From Trebonia sp963785645 (GTDB taxonomy: Bacteria; Actinomycetota; Actinomycetes; Streptosporangiales; Streptosporangiaceae): a stretch of 64,000 nt of DNA. Under the pieces are notes generated by a model. That model did not search any database. It was not told the DNA's origin and saw nothing but the letters and a program-made list of their open reading frames with translations. This document shows, piece by piece, positions 53,291-61,789 of this stretch. Positions within the stretch are counted from its first letter, which is position 1, and every line of letters starts with the position of its first letter. The DNA is taken from positions 132,018 to 196,017 of the forward strand of contig CAWAWG010000020.1 of the NCBI GenBank assembly GCA_963785645.1. The letters run 5' to 3'. Made by a program: the position numbers and the translations under genes.

Positions 53291-54748
53291 ATGACAGCAA
53301 GCGTACTAGACAGGGTGATCGGGGCGGCGATCCTGGCCCGGTGCTCTGACAACCAGGGCGGTGACTCGGGCTCGGTTGACGGCCAGGTCCGCAGCGGCCG
53401 GAAGGCAGCGGCGGACCTCGGCTGGAACGTCGCAGTCGTTCACGACGTAGACGACGGGTTCAGCGCGTCCCGGTTCGCCAAGAAGCAGCGCAAGGGCTGG
53501 CTGGCGCTCCAGGCCGATATCAGGGCCGGACGGGTCCAGGCGGTCATCATGCGGACCCCGAGCCGTGGTTCCCGCACCATGTCCGACTGGGTGGCGTTCT
53601 TGGACCTGTGCCGGGAGCGGGGAATCCTGATCTACGTGACCCAGCACAGGCGGACATACGACACGGCCAACTACCACGACCGCGAGGCGCTGATGAACGC
53701 TGGAGCATCGGCCGAGGCCGACGCCGACGAGCGCGCCGCGAACGTCCGCGAGGGCATCGAGACGGCCATGCTGGCGGGCAAGCCCCTGGCTACCGTGGCG
53801 TACGGGCTGCGGAAGGTCTACGACGGCCCCAAGGTATCTCACGTGGAGAAAGACCCCGTGAAGGCGGCGCAGGTGCTGGCGCTGTTCACCCTGGTTGACC
53901 AGGGGCACGCTGTCTCTTACGCATGCCGCGAGACGGGGATCTCGCGAGGGAACGCCGGGTTCATCCTCAAGAACATGGCGTACATCGCCCGGCGCGTGAT
54001 GCCGGACGGCACGGTGATCGAATGCCGGTGGCCCGCGATCGTGCCCGAGGAAATGTTCTACCGCGTGCAGGCCATCTTGGCGGCGGTGCCGCAGTCGGCC
54101 AAGCAGAAGGGCCGCCCCAAGTCCACGTACAGGTCGCTGCTCGGCGGCCTGGGGTCGTGCGGCCGGTGCGGTGCGAAGGCCACGACCGACATCAAGGAGC
54201 AGAAGAGGCGCGGCACGGTGCGCCGCTACCGCTGCTCGAAGGGCTGTTTCCGGATCGACCACATCGACGCCGTTGACGAGCGGGTCGGCTGGGAAGTCGT
54301 CAAGTACCTGCTCACCCCCGGTGTCCTTGAGCGGCACCTGCCGACCGGGGACGCGGCGGCAGCGGCTGCGGCGCGCGGCGAGGCCGAGGCGCTGCGCGCC
54401 GAGCTGGCCGAGTGGGAAGCAGACCCGGATGTCAAGCTCGACGCTTACAAGCGGCGCAAGGCCAAGATCCTGCCGCTGATCGAAGCGGCCGAGGAACGCG
54501 CCCGGCAGCTCAGCATCCCGCCCGCCGTGCGCGGGTTCGCTGACCGGCTCGGGTTCGAGGACGGCGACGCGACCGCCGAGCGGCTGAACGCGGCCATGCA
54601 GGTGTGGGATGACATGCCGATGGAGGCCGCGCGTGCCCTGCTGCGCGAGATCGCTGAGATCCGGATATACCCGCAGGCCCTGGCAAGGGCGCTGGGCAAG
54701 GACCAGGTAGAGGTGCTTTTCAACGTACCGGGCGCGGTGACCGCATGA
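53291..54748 (+). CDS. Large serine recombinase (site-specific integrase)
   Basis: The 485-residue protein has an N-terminal resolvase catalytic domain with nucleophile S19 (LARCSDNQGG) and arginines in MRTPSRGSRTMSDW, a recombinase domain (VAYGLRKVYDG onward), a zinc ribbon with CGRCG near 291 and CSKGC near 316, and a C-terminal coiled coil (about 360-410, LRAELAEWEADPDVK). It should integrate and excise the element that runs rightward from here. The ATG at 53291 has no ribosome site, so it may be leaderless; a GTG at 53315 is an alternative. Confidence 0.92.
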   Translation: MTASVLDRVIGAAILARCSDNQGGDSGSVDGQVRSGRKAAADLGWNVAVVHDVDDGFSASRFAKKQRKGWLALQADIRAGRVQAVIMRTPSRGSRTMSDWVAFLDLCRERGILIYVTQHRRTYDTANYHDREALMNAGASAEADADERAANVREGIETAMLAGKPLATVAYGLRKVYDGPKVSHVEKDPVKAAQVLALFTLVDQGHAVSYACRETGISRGNAGFILKNMAYIARRVMPDGTVIECRWPAIVPEEMFYRVQAILAAVPQSAKQKGRPKSTYRSLLGGLGSCGRCGAKATTDIKEQKRRGTVRRYRCSKGCFRIDHIDAVDERVGWEVVKYLLTPGVLERHLPTGDAAAAAAARGEAEALRAELAEWEADPDVKLDAYKRRKAKILPLIEAAEERARQLSIPPAVRGFADRLGFEDGDATAERLNAAMQVWDDMPMEAARALLREIAEIRIYPQALARALGKDQVEVLFNVPGAVTA

Positions 54749-54912
54749 TCATCTTCGACGCGGAACGGGGCCGGAATATCGAGTTGTCCCCGGAGCAGAC
54801 GGCGGAAGCGTTCCGCATGGCTGCCCGCGCTGCCGGTGACGGCTACCTGTCCGACGCCGACGCCGAACACCTGGTGATCATCGCGGCGCGTGAGATGGAG
54901 CAACGGCGGTGA
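54745..54912 (+). CDS. Small hypothetical protein coupled to the integrase
   Basis: A 55-residue frame starting MIIFDAERGRNIELSPEQTA. Its ATG overlaps the integrase stop (ATGA) and its own stop overlaps the next start (GTGA). It is acidic and probably helical; it might be a recombination directionality factor, but no motif shows that. Confidence 0.6.
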   Translation: MIIFDAERGRNIELSPEQTAEAFRMAARAAGDGYLSDADAEHLVIIAAREMEQRR

Positions 54913-55271
54913 CGCGGGCAGAACTAGCGGCCTGCCCGCGCCTTACCGGAACCTTCCGCCACGCGCTGGAAAAATCTTACGGCGCGCTTTCCCGTCGCGT
55001 CCCTCAAACCACCACTATTTGCCCAGCTCAGGCGCTATTTGCCCGTGGACGCGACCGGATGAGAGGGATTAGCGTATTCCGCATGCAGAAGGCACTCAGC
55101 CCGGATGGCGGCGAAGCCGCCCGCCTTCGGACCCGGCTGGCCAGGAACGTGGACACCAGGCTACGGGACATCGCCAAAGGTCGCGGCTGCTCAGTCGCTG
55201 TCGTGGTGCGCGAGGCGATCGACCGCGTGATTGCGGAGGCAGACGCCGGGCCGCCGGGCAACGCCGCCTAG
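54909..55271 (+). CDS. Ribbon-helix-helix (CopG-like) small protein
   Basis: The C-terminal half (LARNVDTRLRDIAKGRGCSVAVVVREAIDRV) fits a ribbon-helix-helix DNA-binding fold of mobile elements. The first 50 residues do not. Later ATGs at 55059 and 55083 would give just the RHH domain (about 63 residues) and may be the real start. Likely a regulator of the element. Confidence 0.6.
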   Translation: MTRAELAACPRLTGTFRHALEKSYGALSRRVPQTTTICPAQALFARGRDRMRGISVFRMQKALSPDGGEAARLRTRLARNVDTRLRDIAKGRGCSVAVVVREAIDRVIAEADAGPPGNAA

Positions 55272-55430
55272 CAGGAAAGTCAGGGCCGAATGGCCCCAGG
55301 GAGCTGATATCCGACCTTCGGGTCAGGTACCAGCTCTTTTTGCTTCACCAGTCCGGAACAAGAAAAAACGGAACGGGCCGCCCGAGCAAGCGACCCGCCC
55401 CAACAGATCAACCCCGGCAGGAGATCGTCC

Positions 55431-55682
55431 ATGACCAGCGTACCCCGGCTCGTCCAAGTGCTGCATGTCTTGACCAGCGGTGAGCTGGTCTCACAGCGCG
55501 CCGTCGAAGCCGCCCAGGATCACTTGCTCGTGCCCGCGTTCTGCGGGCATTGTGGGCAGCGCTCACCCTTCGCAGTCCCGCCCGCGCTCGGGTTCGACGC
55601 CGCGATCGTGTACGTCCACGATCCGACCTGTCCCCGCGTGCTCGGTGCCGTGGGCCAGCGGCGAGGCGGCGAAGCCGCATGA
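55431..55682 (+). CDS. Small Cys-containing hypothetical protein
   Basis: An 83-residue product with a CGHCGQRS half zinc-knuckle and one more Cys (DPTCPRV), so it may bind zinc. Start ATG at 55431 with GGCAGGAG upstream. Its stop overlaps the next gene's start. Part of the element's small-gene string; no known family. Confidence 0.62.
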   Translation: MTSVPRLVQVLHVLTSGELVSQRAVEAAQDHLLVPAFCGHCGQRSPFAVPPALGFDAAIVYVHDPTCPRVLGAVGQRRGGEAA

Positions 55683-56080
55683 GCAGCACCTTCGCTCTCA
55701 CCTCGGACGCGATGACCGTTCGCTACCCGAAATCCGCGACCGAAGGGGACCGGATGGTCGGCATCCTCAGCGGCGGCAACTTCCACGTCCGCTGTGGTAA
55801 GCGCCACCGGACCATCGGCGCGGTTGCCAGGTGCTGCTGGCCGAAAACCGTGTGGGTACAGGGCGACGGCCCGTATGCGACGGTCAGCCGCTGCGTGGCG
55901 GCCCGCCCGAGGTACGCCGGCTATGTCTCGGTGTGGCTGCACGAGACCGAGGCCGACGCCCGCGACGCCCTGGCGCTGATCGACAAGTCCGGCTGCGGCG
56001 GAGTCTGCTCACACGATCACGAGATCTACGTGTTGCACCTGGACGACGAGGGCCTTTACCGCCATGTCGCGCACCCGTAG
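55679..56080 (+). CDS. Hypothetical protein of the integrated element
   Basis: The 133-residue protein begins MSSTFALTSDAMTVRYPKSA, coupled by ATGA to the gene before it. It contains several Cys and His residues (VRCGKRHRTIGAVARCCW, GCGGVCSHDHEIYVL) that may bind a metal. I do not recognise the family. A hairpin follows its stop. Confidence 0.65.
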   Translation: MSSTFALTSDAMTVRYPKSATEGDRMVGILSGGNFHVRCGKRHRTIGAVARCCWPKTVWVQGDGPYATVSRCVAARPRYAGYVSVWLHETEADARDALALIDKSGCGGVCSHDHEIYVLHLDDEGLYRHVAHP

Positions 56081-56089
56081 CACGCGAAA

Positions 56090-56117
56090 GGGGCCTGGAA
56101 GGTCAGAACCAGGCCCC
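56090..56117 (+). terminator. Hairpin before the primase gene
   Basis: GGGGCCTGG (56090-56098) and CCAGGCCCC (56109-56117) pair perfectly around ten bases, 10 bases after the preceding stop and about 40 before the primase GTG. It has no U-tract; a terminator or an mRNA processing site is possible. Confidence 0.5.
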
Positions 56118-56158
56118 TCACAGCGCGAACAGATTATCTACCAGACAGAGGATACCTT

Positions 56159-57901
56159 GTGACTCCTGAGCAGCGAGCAGACCTGGACGACCGGCTGCGG
56201 AGCCAGATCCCCATGAGCGGCGGCGATGTCGGCAAGGCCCGGATGATCCTCGCGGCCATCTTGCAGGCCGAGGCGAAAATCAGCCCGGAGCAGGCGGAAG
56301 CCGAACTTAGCGCCTCGGCGGCCCGGATCGGCGCGAACGGGCACGCTCTGCACCGGCCGCCGGGGCAGCCTGACCCTCCGGATGAAAAGGAGGCTGTTAT
56401 GGCTGAGCCGTGCTGCCCTAGCTCCGCCGGGCAACAAGGCAGGCCCGGTACCCCGCACTGGCTTGTCTGGCATGACCGGCACGGGGCAATCGACCTGGAC
56501 GCGACGCTGGGCTGGATGCCCGCCGACGACCTGCACGCCGCCTACGTGATCGGCTCCGAGCGGCCCGGCCTGATCCACTACGTCAGCCGCGATGCGACCT
56601 GGTACCTGTGGGACGGCACGTGCCACCGGCCGAGCACCGCCGAGCACGTGCTGAACCTGGTAGTTGCCCCGTTCGCGGGCCGCATGGAGCTGGCGCTGCG
56701 CGATATCCGCGCCGTTGCCGGAAGCCATACCGGCCTGCCGCTAGACGACCGGCCCAGGGCGAAGAAGGCGCAGGCCGAGCTGTGGGCACCGGCCGAGCGC
56801 TATGCCGCCGGGCTGCGCAAGTCGGCGGGGGCGCGGTCGCTGCTGGGCTACCTGGCGTCGGAGTTCGTGGCCGACCCGTTCACCGACCGCTTCCCCGACC
56901 ACCTGAACGCGCCGGACGGCATCCACGACCTGCGCACCGGGGCTGTCTACCCGCACGACCCGCGCGCCATGATGGTCTACGCCGTGCCGTTCGCGCCGCA
57001 GGACGGCCCGTGCCCGCTGTTCCTGGACGTGGTGCACCACGTGGCCGGCTGCCGCGACGACACCGCCGGGTTCCTGCTGCGGCTGGCCGGGTACGCGCTG
57101 ATGGGCAACAACCCCGAGCGCGTGATCCCGTTCCTGAACGGACCCACGTCGTCGGGCAAGTCGGTGCTTCTCCAGGTGCTGCGCGGGGTGCTCGGCACGC
57201 TGGGCCACGACTCGCCCGCAGAGCTGATCACCTGGAACCCGCGAGGCCGCAACGCGCGGGCGGAGAACTCGATCCGGGGCAGGCGGCTGGTCACCATCAC
57301 CGAGACCGACCGCCGGATGCACGTCGATGAGGCGCAGCTCAAGCACCTGACCGGCGAGCGCGAGCTGTCGGTCAACCAGCACTACGCCAAGACCGAGCTG
57401 GACACCCTCCGCACCTGGCTGATCATGGTGGCCACCAACGAGATGGCGTCCATGACCGGATGGGACGACGCGCTGGGCGAGCGGGTGCTGATCGTGCCGA
57501 CCGGCCCGCCGATCCCGCGCGAGCACCGGGTCCTGGACCTGGCGGAGAAGATCCTGGAGAGCGAGGGACCGCAGGTGCTGGCGCTGCTGATGCGGCACGC
57601 CCGGAAATACTACGCGAACGGGCTCTCGGTGCCCGGTACGGTGCGCGCGGCGACGGCCAGGTACGCAACGACGCAGGACACCGTGGCGCAGTGGCTGGCC
57701 GACTGCACGACGCCTGATCCCTCGCACAGCTACCGGACGGCGATGGCCGAAGCCTGGCACGCCTACGAGACCCAGACGCGCGACGGCGAGCGGCTGACCC
57801 GCAACAGGTTCCACGACGCCATGAAGCGCCAGCCGGGCATCCGGTGGAAGGACGACGGAGCCAGGCAGCGGTACTACACCGGGTTCGTCTGGGCAGCCTG
57901 A
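56159..57901 (+). CDS. Phage/plasmid primase-helicase, P4/D5 family
   Basis: The 580-residue protein contains a D5_N-like middle part and a superfamily 3 helicase: Walker A GPTSSGKS (about 328-335), Walker B-like VTITETDRRM, and sensor ATNEMASM. It should unwind and prime the element's replication. The N-terminal 80 residues (GTG start at 56159) lead to an in-frame ATG at 56400 with a strong AAGGAGG before it; a shorter product may also be made. Direct repeats that look like origin iterons follow the gene. Confidence 0.88.
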   Translation: MTPEQRADLDDRLRSQIPMSGGDVGKARMILAAILQAEAKISPEQAEAELSASAARIGANGHALHRPPGQPDPPDEKEAVMAEPCCPSSAGQQGRPGTPHWLVWHDRHGAIDLDATLGWMPADDLHAAYVIGSERPGLIHYVSRDATWYLWDGTCHRPSTAEHVLNLVVAPFAGRMELALRDIRAVAGSHTGLPLDDRPRAKKAQAELWAPAERYAAGLRKSAGARSLLGYLASEFVADPFTDRFPDHLNAPDGIHDLRTGAVYPHDPRAMMVYAVPFAPQDGPCPLFLDVVHHVAGCRDDTAGFLLRLAGYALMGNNPERVIPFLNGPTSSGKSVLLQVLRGVLGTLGHDSPAELITWNPRGRNARAENSIRGRRLVTITETDRRMHVDEAQLKHLTGERELSVNQHYAKTELDTLRTWLIMVATNEMASMTGWDDALGERVLIVPTGPPIPREHRVLDLAEKILESEGPQVLALLMRHARKYYANGLSVPGTVRAATARYATTQDTVAQWLADCTTPDPSHSYRTAMAEAWHAYETQTRDGERLTRNRFHDAMKRQPGIRWKDDGARQRYYTGFVWAA

Positions 57902-57924
57902 GCAGGCAGATTCAGGCAGACGGA

Positions 57925-57993
57925 CAGGTTTTACAGGTTTTCTGGTCCACACTTCCGCCGGATGCGGTGAATTGCAGGTTTTACAGGTTTTCT
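57925..57993. repeat. Iteron-like 19-bp direct repeats, candidate origin
   Basis: CAGGTTTTACAGGTTTTCT occurs identically at 57925-57943 and 57975-57993, each itself made of two CAGGTTTT units. A related GTAACCTGTCAC lies near 58061. The repeats are A/T-richer than their surroundings and directly follow the primase-helicase gene. Confidence 0.7.
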
Positions 57994-58291
57994 TACCCAG
58001 AGTCCCGCGTGCGCGAGGAAGAGTCGTATTTAGCTAGGAGAGATGTTGTCCAAAAACTCTGTAACCTGTCACACCGAATGAACCAGGCAGACGAGCAGGC
58101 AGACGCAGATGAACAGATGACGCGGGACGGGCTCGCGGAACCGGGAAAGCGGTAGGGGAAAGGCCGGATGGGGGGAATTACGGAATGGACGGGCGGAAAG
58201 GGCTACCGGATGAGCGCGTCCGAGGTCACGAGCCATTGCCTGTGCGAAAAGGGCGCAACCGATGGTCGTCCACCTGGCCCATACTGGCGGT
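57994..58291. other. Non-coding stretch after the repeats
   Basis: No gene can be supported. Frames across it (including one that starts inside the primase gene) have no family features. The region could belong to the replication origin together with the iterons. Confidence 0.4.
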
Positions 58292-58669
58292 ATGGCCCGG
58301 CAGACATGGCTCGTGAGATGCACCGCGAGGCGCACCAACGGCCTGCCGTGCCGCCACTGGGCGATCCTGGGCGCGTTCGTATGCCGGAACCACGGCGGCA
58401 GTGCCCCGCAGGTCCGAGCGGCGGCCGAGCGGCGCTGGATGTTCGAGCTGCGCAACCGCGCGATCGAGCGCGAGGCGGTCAAGCGGCTGGGCAGGCCGCT
58501 GACGCCCCTGGAGCGCGCCGTCATCTACGACCTGGCGGGCGACATCGCCACCTGGCGGCGGCACAGACGCACCGACGAGCAGCCGTGGGCCGACCAGGCG
58601 GCCGAGGACGACGCCCAGGCCGGTGGCTTGGTATCCAAGTGGGACGGGGCGCGCCGTGAACCAGCCTGA
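58292..58669 (+). CDS. HGG-motif phage-type protein
   Basis: The 125-residue product carries C-x13-C-x12-C-x2-HGG spacing (VRCTARRTNGLPCRHWAIL, then FVCRNHGGSAPQVR), a motif seen in small proteins of actinomycete phages and integrative elements, often near terminase genes. It may bind zinc and nucleic acid. Start ATG at 58292; a longer GTG/ATG frame exists. The next gene overlaps its end. Confidence 0.7.
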   Translation: MARQTWLVRCTARRTNGLPCRHWAILGAFVCRNHGGSAPQVRAAAERRWMFELRNRAIEREAVKRLGRPLTPLERAVIYDLAGDIATWRRHRRTDEQPWADQAAEDDAQAGGLVSKWDGARREPA

Positions 58670-58883
58670 CCGCGTTGCGGTGCTCGGCGCGCTGGCGGCG
58701 ATGGACCGTGAGCTAGGGCTGATCGGCAGCTACATCGACCGCGAGGGCCACGAGCGCGAAGCGATTCTGCTTGAGGACGCTCAACGATCGCTGCTGGCGG
58801 CCCAGTGCCTGCTTGATAGGGATATACACCGCGTGATCGACATCGTTCCTAAAGGGCGGCTGAACAGCAACGCTGGTACGTGA
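58656..58883 (+). CDS. Small helical protein of the element
   Basis: A 75-residue product (GTG start) beginning with NQPDRVAVLGALAAMDREL, overlapping the HGG gene by 14 bases. It is predicted to be mostly helical. Function unknown. Confidence 0.55.
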   Translation: MNQPDRVAVLGALAAMDRELGLIGSYIDREGHEREAILLEDAQRSLLAAQCLLDRDIHRVIDIVPKGRLNSNAGT

Positions 58884-59013
58884 TCGTGTCGCAAAATCAC
58901 GGCCGAGCTGGCGACACCGCAGCTCAGCATCATAATCGCAGGTCGGGTTGTCTCGTTTCCCGTGTCCGAGTGAGGTACAATCGAGACACGGGATTACGAG
59001 AACGGAGTACACG

Positions 59014-59124
59014 GTGGACGAGCATGACGCCTACAGCGAAGCGACCACGACAGCCCATGCCATCATCAGGGACACGCTGATGCTCACCGGCCCTGGCGAC
59101 AGCGGCACGCAGTCCGGGGCCTGA
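59014..59124 (+). CDS. Very small acidic protein
   Basis: A 36-residue frame from the GTG at 59014 with GGAG upstream (DEHDAYSEATTTAHAIIRD). A dyad (CCCGTGTC and GACACGGG) lies just before it. Weak support. Confidence 0.4.
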   Translation: MDEHDAYSEATTTAHAIIRDTLMLTGPGDSGTQSGA

Positions 59125-59173
59125 TAGGCGACTACGCGGCACGAGTCGCGCCTGTTTTGACCAGGACGAGGCG

Positions 59174-59329
59174 ATGGCGGTGCTGGCTGGCTCGCTGGCA
59201 TCAGCAGCAGCAGCGTTCTTCACGAGCAGCATTGCGAAGAACCTGGGCCACAGCCCGTCACGCGATGAAGTGCTCGCCTACTTCGGCCACTACCAGCGCG
59301 AGGCCATCACGAGGAAGGGCCAGGCGTCA
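59174..59329 (+). CDS. Small protein coupled to the resolvase
   Basis: A 51-residue frame (MAVLAGSLASAAAAFFTSSI) whose stop overlaps the resolvase ATG by four bases (ATGA). It has a hydrophobic first half and a polar second half. No family recognised. Confidence 0.5.
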
Positions 59330-59908
59330 TGAAGGTCGGGTACGCGCGGGTTAGCAAGAACGACGGCTCGCAGAACCTGGAGGCGCAGCTAAAGCGCCTG
59401 CGTGAGGCAGGCTGCGAGAAGCTGTTCAGCGACGAGGCCAGCGGCAAGCTGGCATCGCGGCCAGGGTGGGACGAATGCGTCGGCGTTGCGTGCGCAAGGG
59501 CGACGTGCTCGTTTCGGTCAAGCTGGACAGGTTCGGCCGCAGCGTGGCCAACCTGATCAACGTCATGCAGCAACTGGAGACGCGCGGCGTCGATGTGCAG
59601 TGCCTTGACCAGCCCATCGACACTACGACTGCCGTGGGCAAGCTGTTCTTCCAGATCCTCGCCGCGTTCGCTCCAGTTCGAGCGCAACCTCATCATCGGG
59701 CGCCGCCAGGGAGGCCTGGCCGCGACTACGAGAAGCGCGGCAGGCAGGGCGGCAGGAAGGCCAGTCTCAAGCCCTACCAGGTGCAGCACGCACGCGACGA
59801 GATCGCCGAGGGGACCGCGCCGCCGACGTGGCCGAGGAACTGGGCGTCTCGCGATCGACGCTCTACCGCAGCATCAACGGCGACCACCCCAAGGCGGCGG
59901 CACCGTGA
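59329..59908 (+). pseudogene. Small serine recombinase (resolvase), several frameshifts
   Basis: Pieces of a Tn3/Hin-type resolvase of about 190 residues in order: MKVGYARVSKNDGSQNLEAQ (S9 nucleophile), LVSVKLDRFGRSVANLINVM, FFQILAAFA, QFERNLIIGR, GRQGGRKASLKPYQVQHARD and ELGVSRSTLYRSING (helix-turn-helix). Frame changes near 59480, 59680, 59730 and 59820. It is a second recombinase within the element. Strong palindromes follow it. Confidence 0.85.
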
Positions 59909-59911
59909 GCA

Positions 59912-59931
59912 CCGAAGAGGGCACTCTTCGG
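59912..59931. terminator. Hairpin after the resolvase gene
   Basis: CCGAAGAG, GGCA, CTCTTCGG is a perfect 8-bp stem four bases after the resolvase stop. Confidence 0.5.
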
Positions 59932-59973
59932 AGAGTAAACCGGCGGAACGACGCCGACCACGCCGCGTAGATC

Positions 59974-59993
59974 CCGACGAAGATCTTCGTCGG
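59974..59993. promoter_or_regulatory. Perfect 20-bp palindrome near the resolvase, candidate recombination or operator site
   Basis: CCGACGAAGATCTTCGTCGG is self-complementary over all 20 bases. It lies 65 bases after the resolvase gene, with another dyad (GGGAG and CTCCC around 60028-60044) beyond it. A res-type or operator site is possible. Confidence 0.5.
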
Positions 59994-60329
59994 AACCGGC
60001 AGCATGACCCCCAGGCCCACGGTCGGTGGGAGATATTAACTCCCGCCGACTGGTCAAGTCTATATTAATCCACACATACCCTTGACCTGATGCCGGTCAG
60101 CCCTGGGTGTCTGCCCCGGCGGGTGATCAGGTCGTACCGCTCGGTACGCCGGGGCTGGCCTGGCAGTGCACACTGTGGCCATGGGCAGCGATGCGATAGC
60201 GCAGCCGGTCAGCAGACGGTGCGAGGGTTGCGGGCCGGCGTGCGCGGCGGTCGGGCCCGGGGCGTGGCTGCGGAAAGGCTGTCTCGTACCGTTGCCAGCG
60301 CGCGGTGCGGGACGGCGTGCCCCGGTGGA

Positions 60330-60656
60330 GGCCCGGCCAGAAGCCCGCCGGTCAGCCGCGCGTCACCGGCCTGCCGTCCCAGCCCGATTTGTTCACGCGG
60401 GCTGTGCGCTACGGCCCCGCCTCACCTGCGGCATATCTGGACATCGGCCAGCTCCGACGACCGCCATGCCGCCCGGCAGATTTGCATGGCCTGCCCTGTC
60501 ATCGGGCAGTGCCGGGCGTGGGCGCTGGCCCTTCCGGTCACCGACACGGCCACGTATGGCAGGCATGACCTGGAAAGAGCGGGTGGCGGCCCGCCGGACG
60601 GCGAAGCCCCCTTGGCCAGCGCCAGGGCTGGGGCGGGCGGGCCGGCCGCACACTAG
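60330..60656 (+). pseudogene. WhiB-like iron-sulfur protein, frameshifted
   Basis: The frame carries the four Cys of WhiB proteins: one at about 60405 (GLCATAPP) and CMACPVIGQC (Cys at about 60483, 60492, 60510), followed by RAWALALPVTD. The family's turn (TYGGM) continues in another frame as GMTWKERVAARR near 60555. WhiB proteins bind a 4Fe-4S cluster and modulate sigma factors. An upstream frame from ATG 60181 may be its start. Phage-borne WhiB genes are known in actinophages. Confidence 0.72.
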
Positions 60657-60661
60657 GCGCT

Positions 60662-61140
60662 ATGAGGGCAGGCGTCAGGCAGGCGCGCACGCTGGCAGGT
60701 GTCAGCGCGACCGCGCGTGCTCGGGTCGAACTGAGGCGCGGCCCTGCGCGCTCCAACCGGCTGATAGCTCAGGCGGCTGGCAGCTCACCGGCGACCGTGC
60801 AGTACGCCCGCAGGCAGCTGAGCCGCTGGCGAGATCGCGCTCACCCCGGTCAGGCGCGAGCGGCCCAAACCGCAGCGCCCTTCGCACGTACGCGACGCGA
60901 TAGCGCAGCTCGGCGTGGAGGCGACGCCCCGCGAAGTGGCAGACCTGGCCCGCGTCAGTTCCCACAGCGCCTGGCGGATGCTGCGCGACATGCGCGACCG
61001 GGCCGAGCCGTGCCAGCGGTGGGGAAGCTCTACGTCCCCACCGAGCGCCGGGGCGGCAAACCGCAGCGGTTCTGTAGCAAGCGGTACGCCGATGCCGCCT
61101 ACAAGGACACGCTGCGCTCCCGGCACGGCCCCACCGACCG
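60662..61140 (+). pseudogene. Helix-turn-helix and zinc-finger regulator-like protein, frameshifted
   Basis: Parts in order: RSNRLIAQAAGSSPATVQYA (helix-turn-helix), AIAQLGVEATPREVADLARV then SSHSAWRMLRDMRDR (second helix-turn-helix), and a CQR-GKLYVPTERRGGKPQRFCS zinc-finger-like end (FCSKR). Frame changes occur near 60830, 60905 and 61025. Probably a regulator of the element; family not recognised. End position approximate. Confidence 0.5.
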
Positions 61141-61432
61141 TGACGCCGCCGGGGCCGAGATCGAGCCGCATCTACCGCCACATATCCCCGGTTCCCGACC
61201 TGTCGGCCGGGTACTGCGCCCAAGGCCCCGCCGGACAAGCAGAGGCTGTGGATCTCCGGCCACCCGGACGACCGCGAGGCCGCTTCGCTCTATGTGCCTG
61301 GCTGCCTGCCCGGTGCTGGACATCTGCCGCGCCTGGGCGGTTACCCTCCCGGCTGCGGACGGCAACGTCTACGGCGGCTGGGAATGGTCCGAGCGGATGG
61401 CGGAGAAACAGGCGAAATCCCTGGCCAGCTAG
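61141..61432 (+). pseudogene. Second WhiB-like protein, frameshifted
   Basis: The C-terminal part in one frame reads CLAACPVLDICRAWAVTLP followed by GNVYGGWEWSERM, a clear WhiB C-terminal half with the G-V-Y-GG turn. The first Cys is in another frame (SAGYCAQGP, about 61215) and the middle in a third (LWISGHPDDREAAS). It parallels the first WhiB-like gene 750 bp upstream. Start is uncertain. Confidence 0.72.
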
Positions 61433-61789
61433 GTTTTCCGGCGAATGCGCCCTAGGCTGGAATTGTCACGGTAATTGCCTGGCGTGAATAGCGGAAATAC
61501 AGTCCAGGAGAGTCCCGAATTGGCCGATAATGCGTCCCGCCCGGTTCCTGCGTGAGTTTCCCGAGGCCGCCGGGCCGCGCCTTGCACACCGGGGAGCGCA
61601 ACACCATCGACTACCACGCCGCGCCACGGCAGCGGGAAGCCACCCGGCGGACATACCGGAGCTGGCCGGGGCACGGCCGACCGGCCCCGACACGGTAGCG
61701 GCCGGGCTCGCGGTCAGCGCGGTGCCCCTCCCGACGGCGAACGTCCCCGAGCGGCGGGGACCGCTGGACGGCAGCCGGTGGCGGGGCTG
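61433..61789. other. Leader region before the capsid protease
   Basis: No intact gene can be supported. An AGGAG site near 61502 precedes a TTG start that gives only a short peptide before a stop; the frame after it (FPEAAGPRLAHRGAQHHR) has no known similarity and may belong to a broken gene. Confidence 0.4.

Noticed and set aside
57925..57993. CRISPR array
   Set aside because: Only two 19-bp repeats, each internally repetitive, with no cas gene nearby; iterons fit better.
57844..58155. 103-codon frame starting inside the primase gene and covering the repeats
   Set aside because: It overlaps the primase C-terminus in another frame, has no ribosome site and includes the iteron-like repeats; non-coding origin sequence is more likely.
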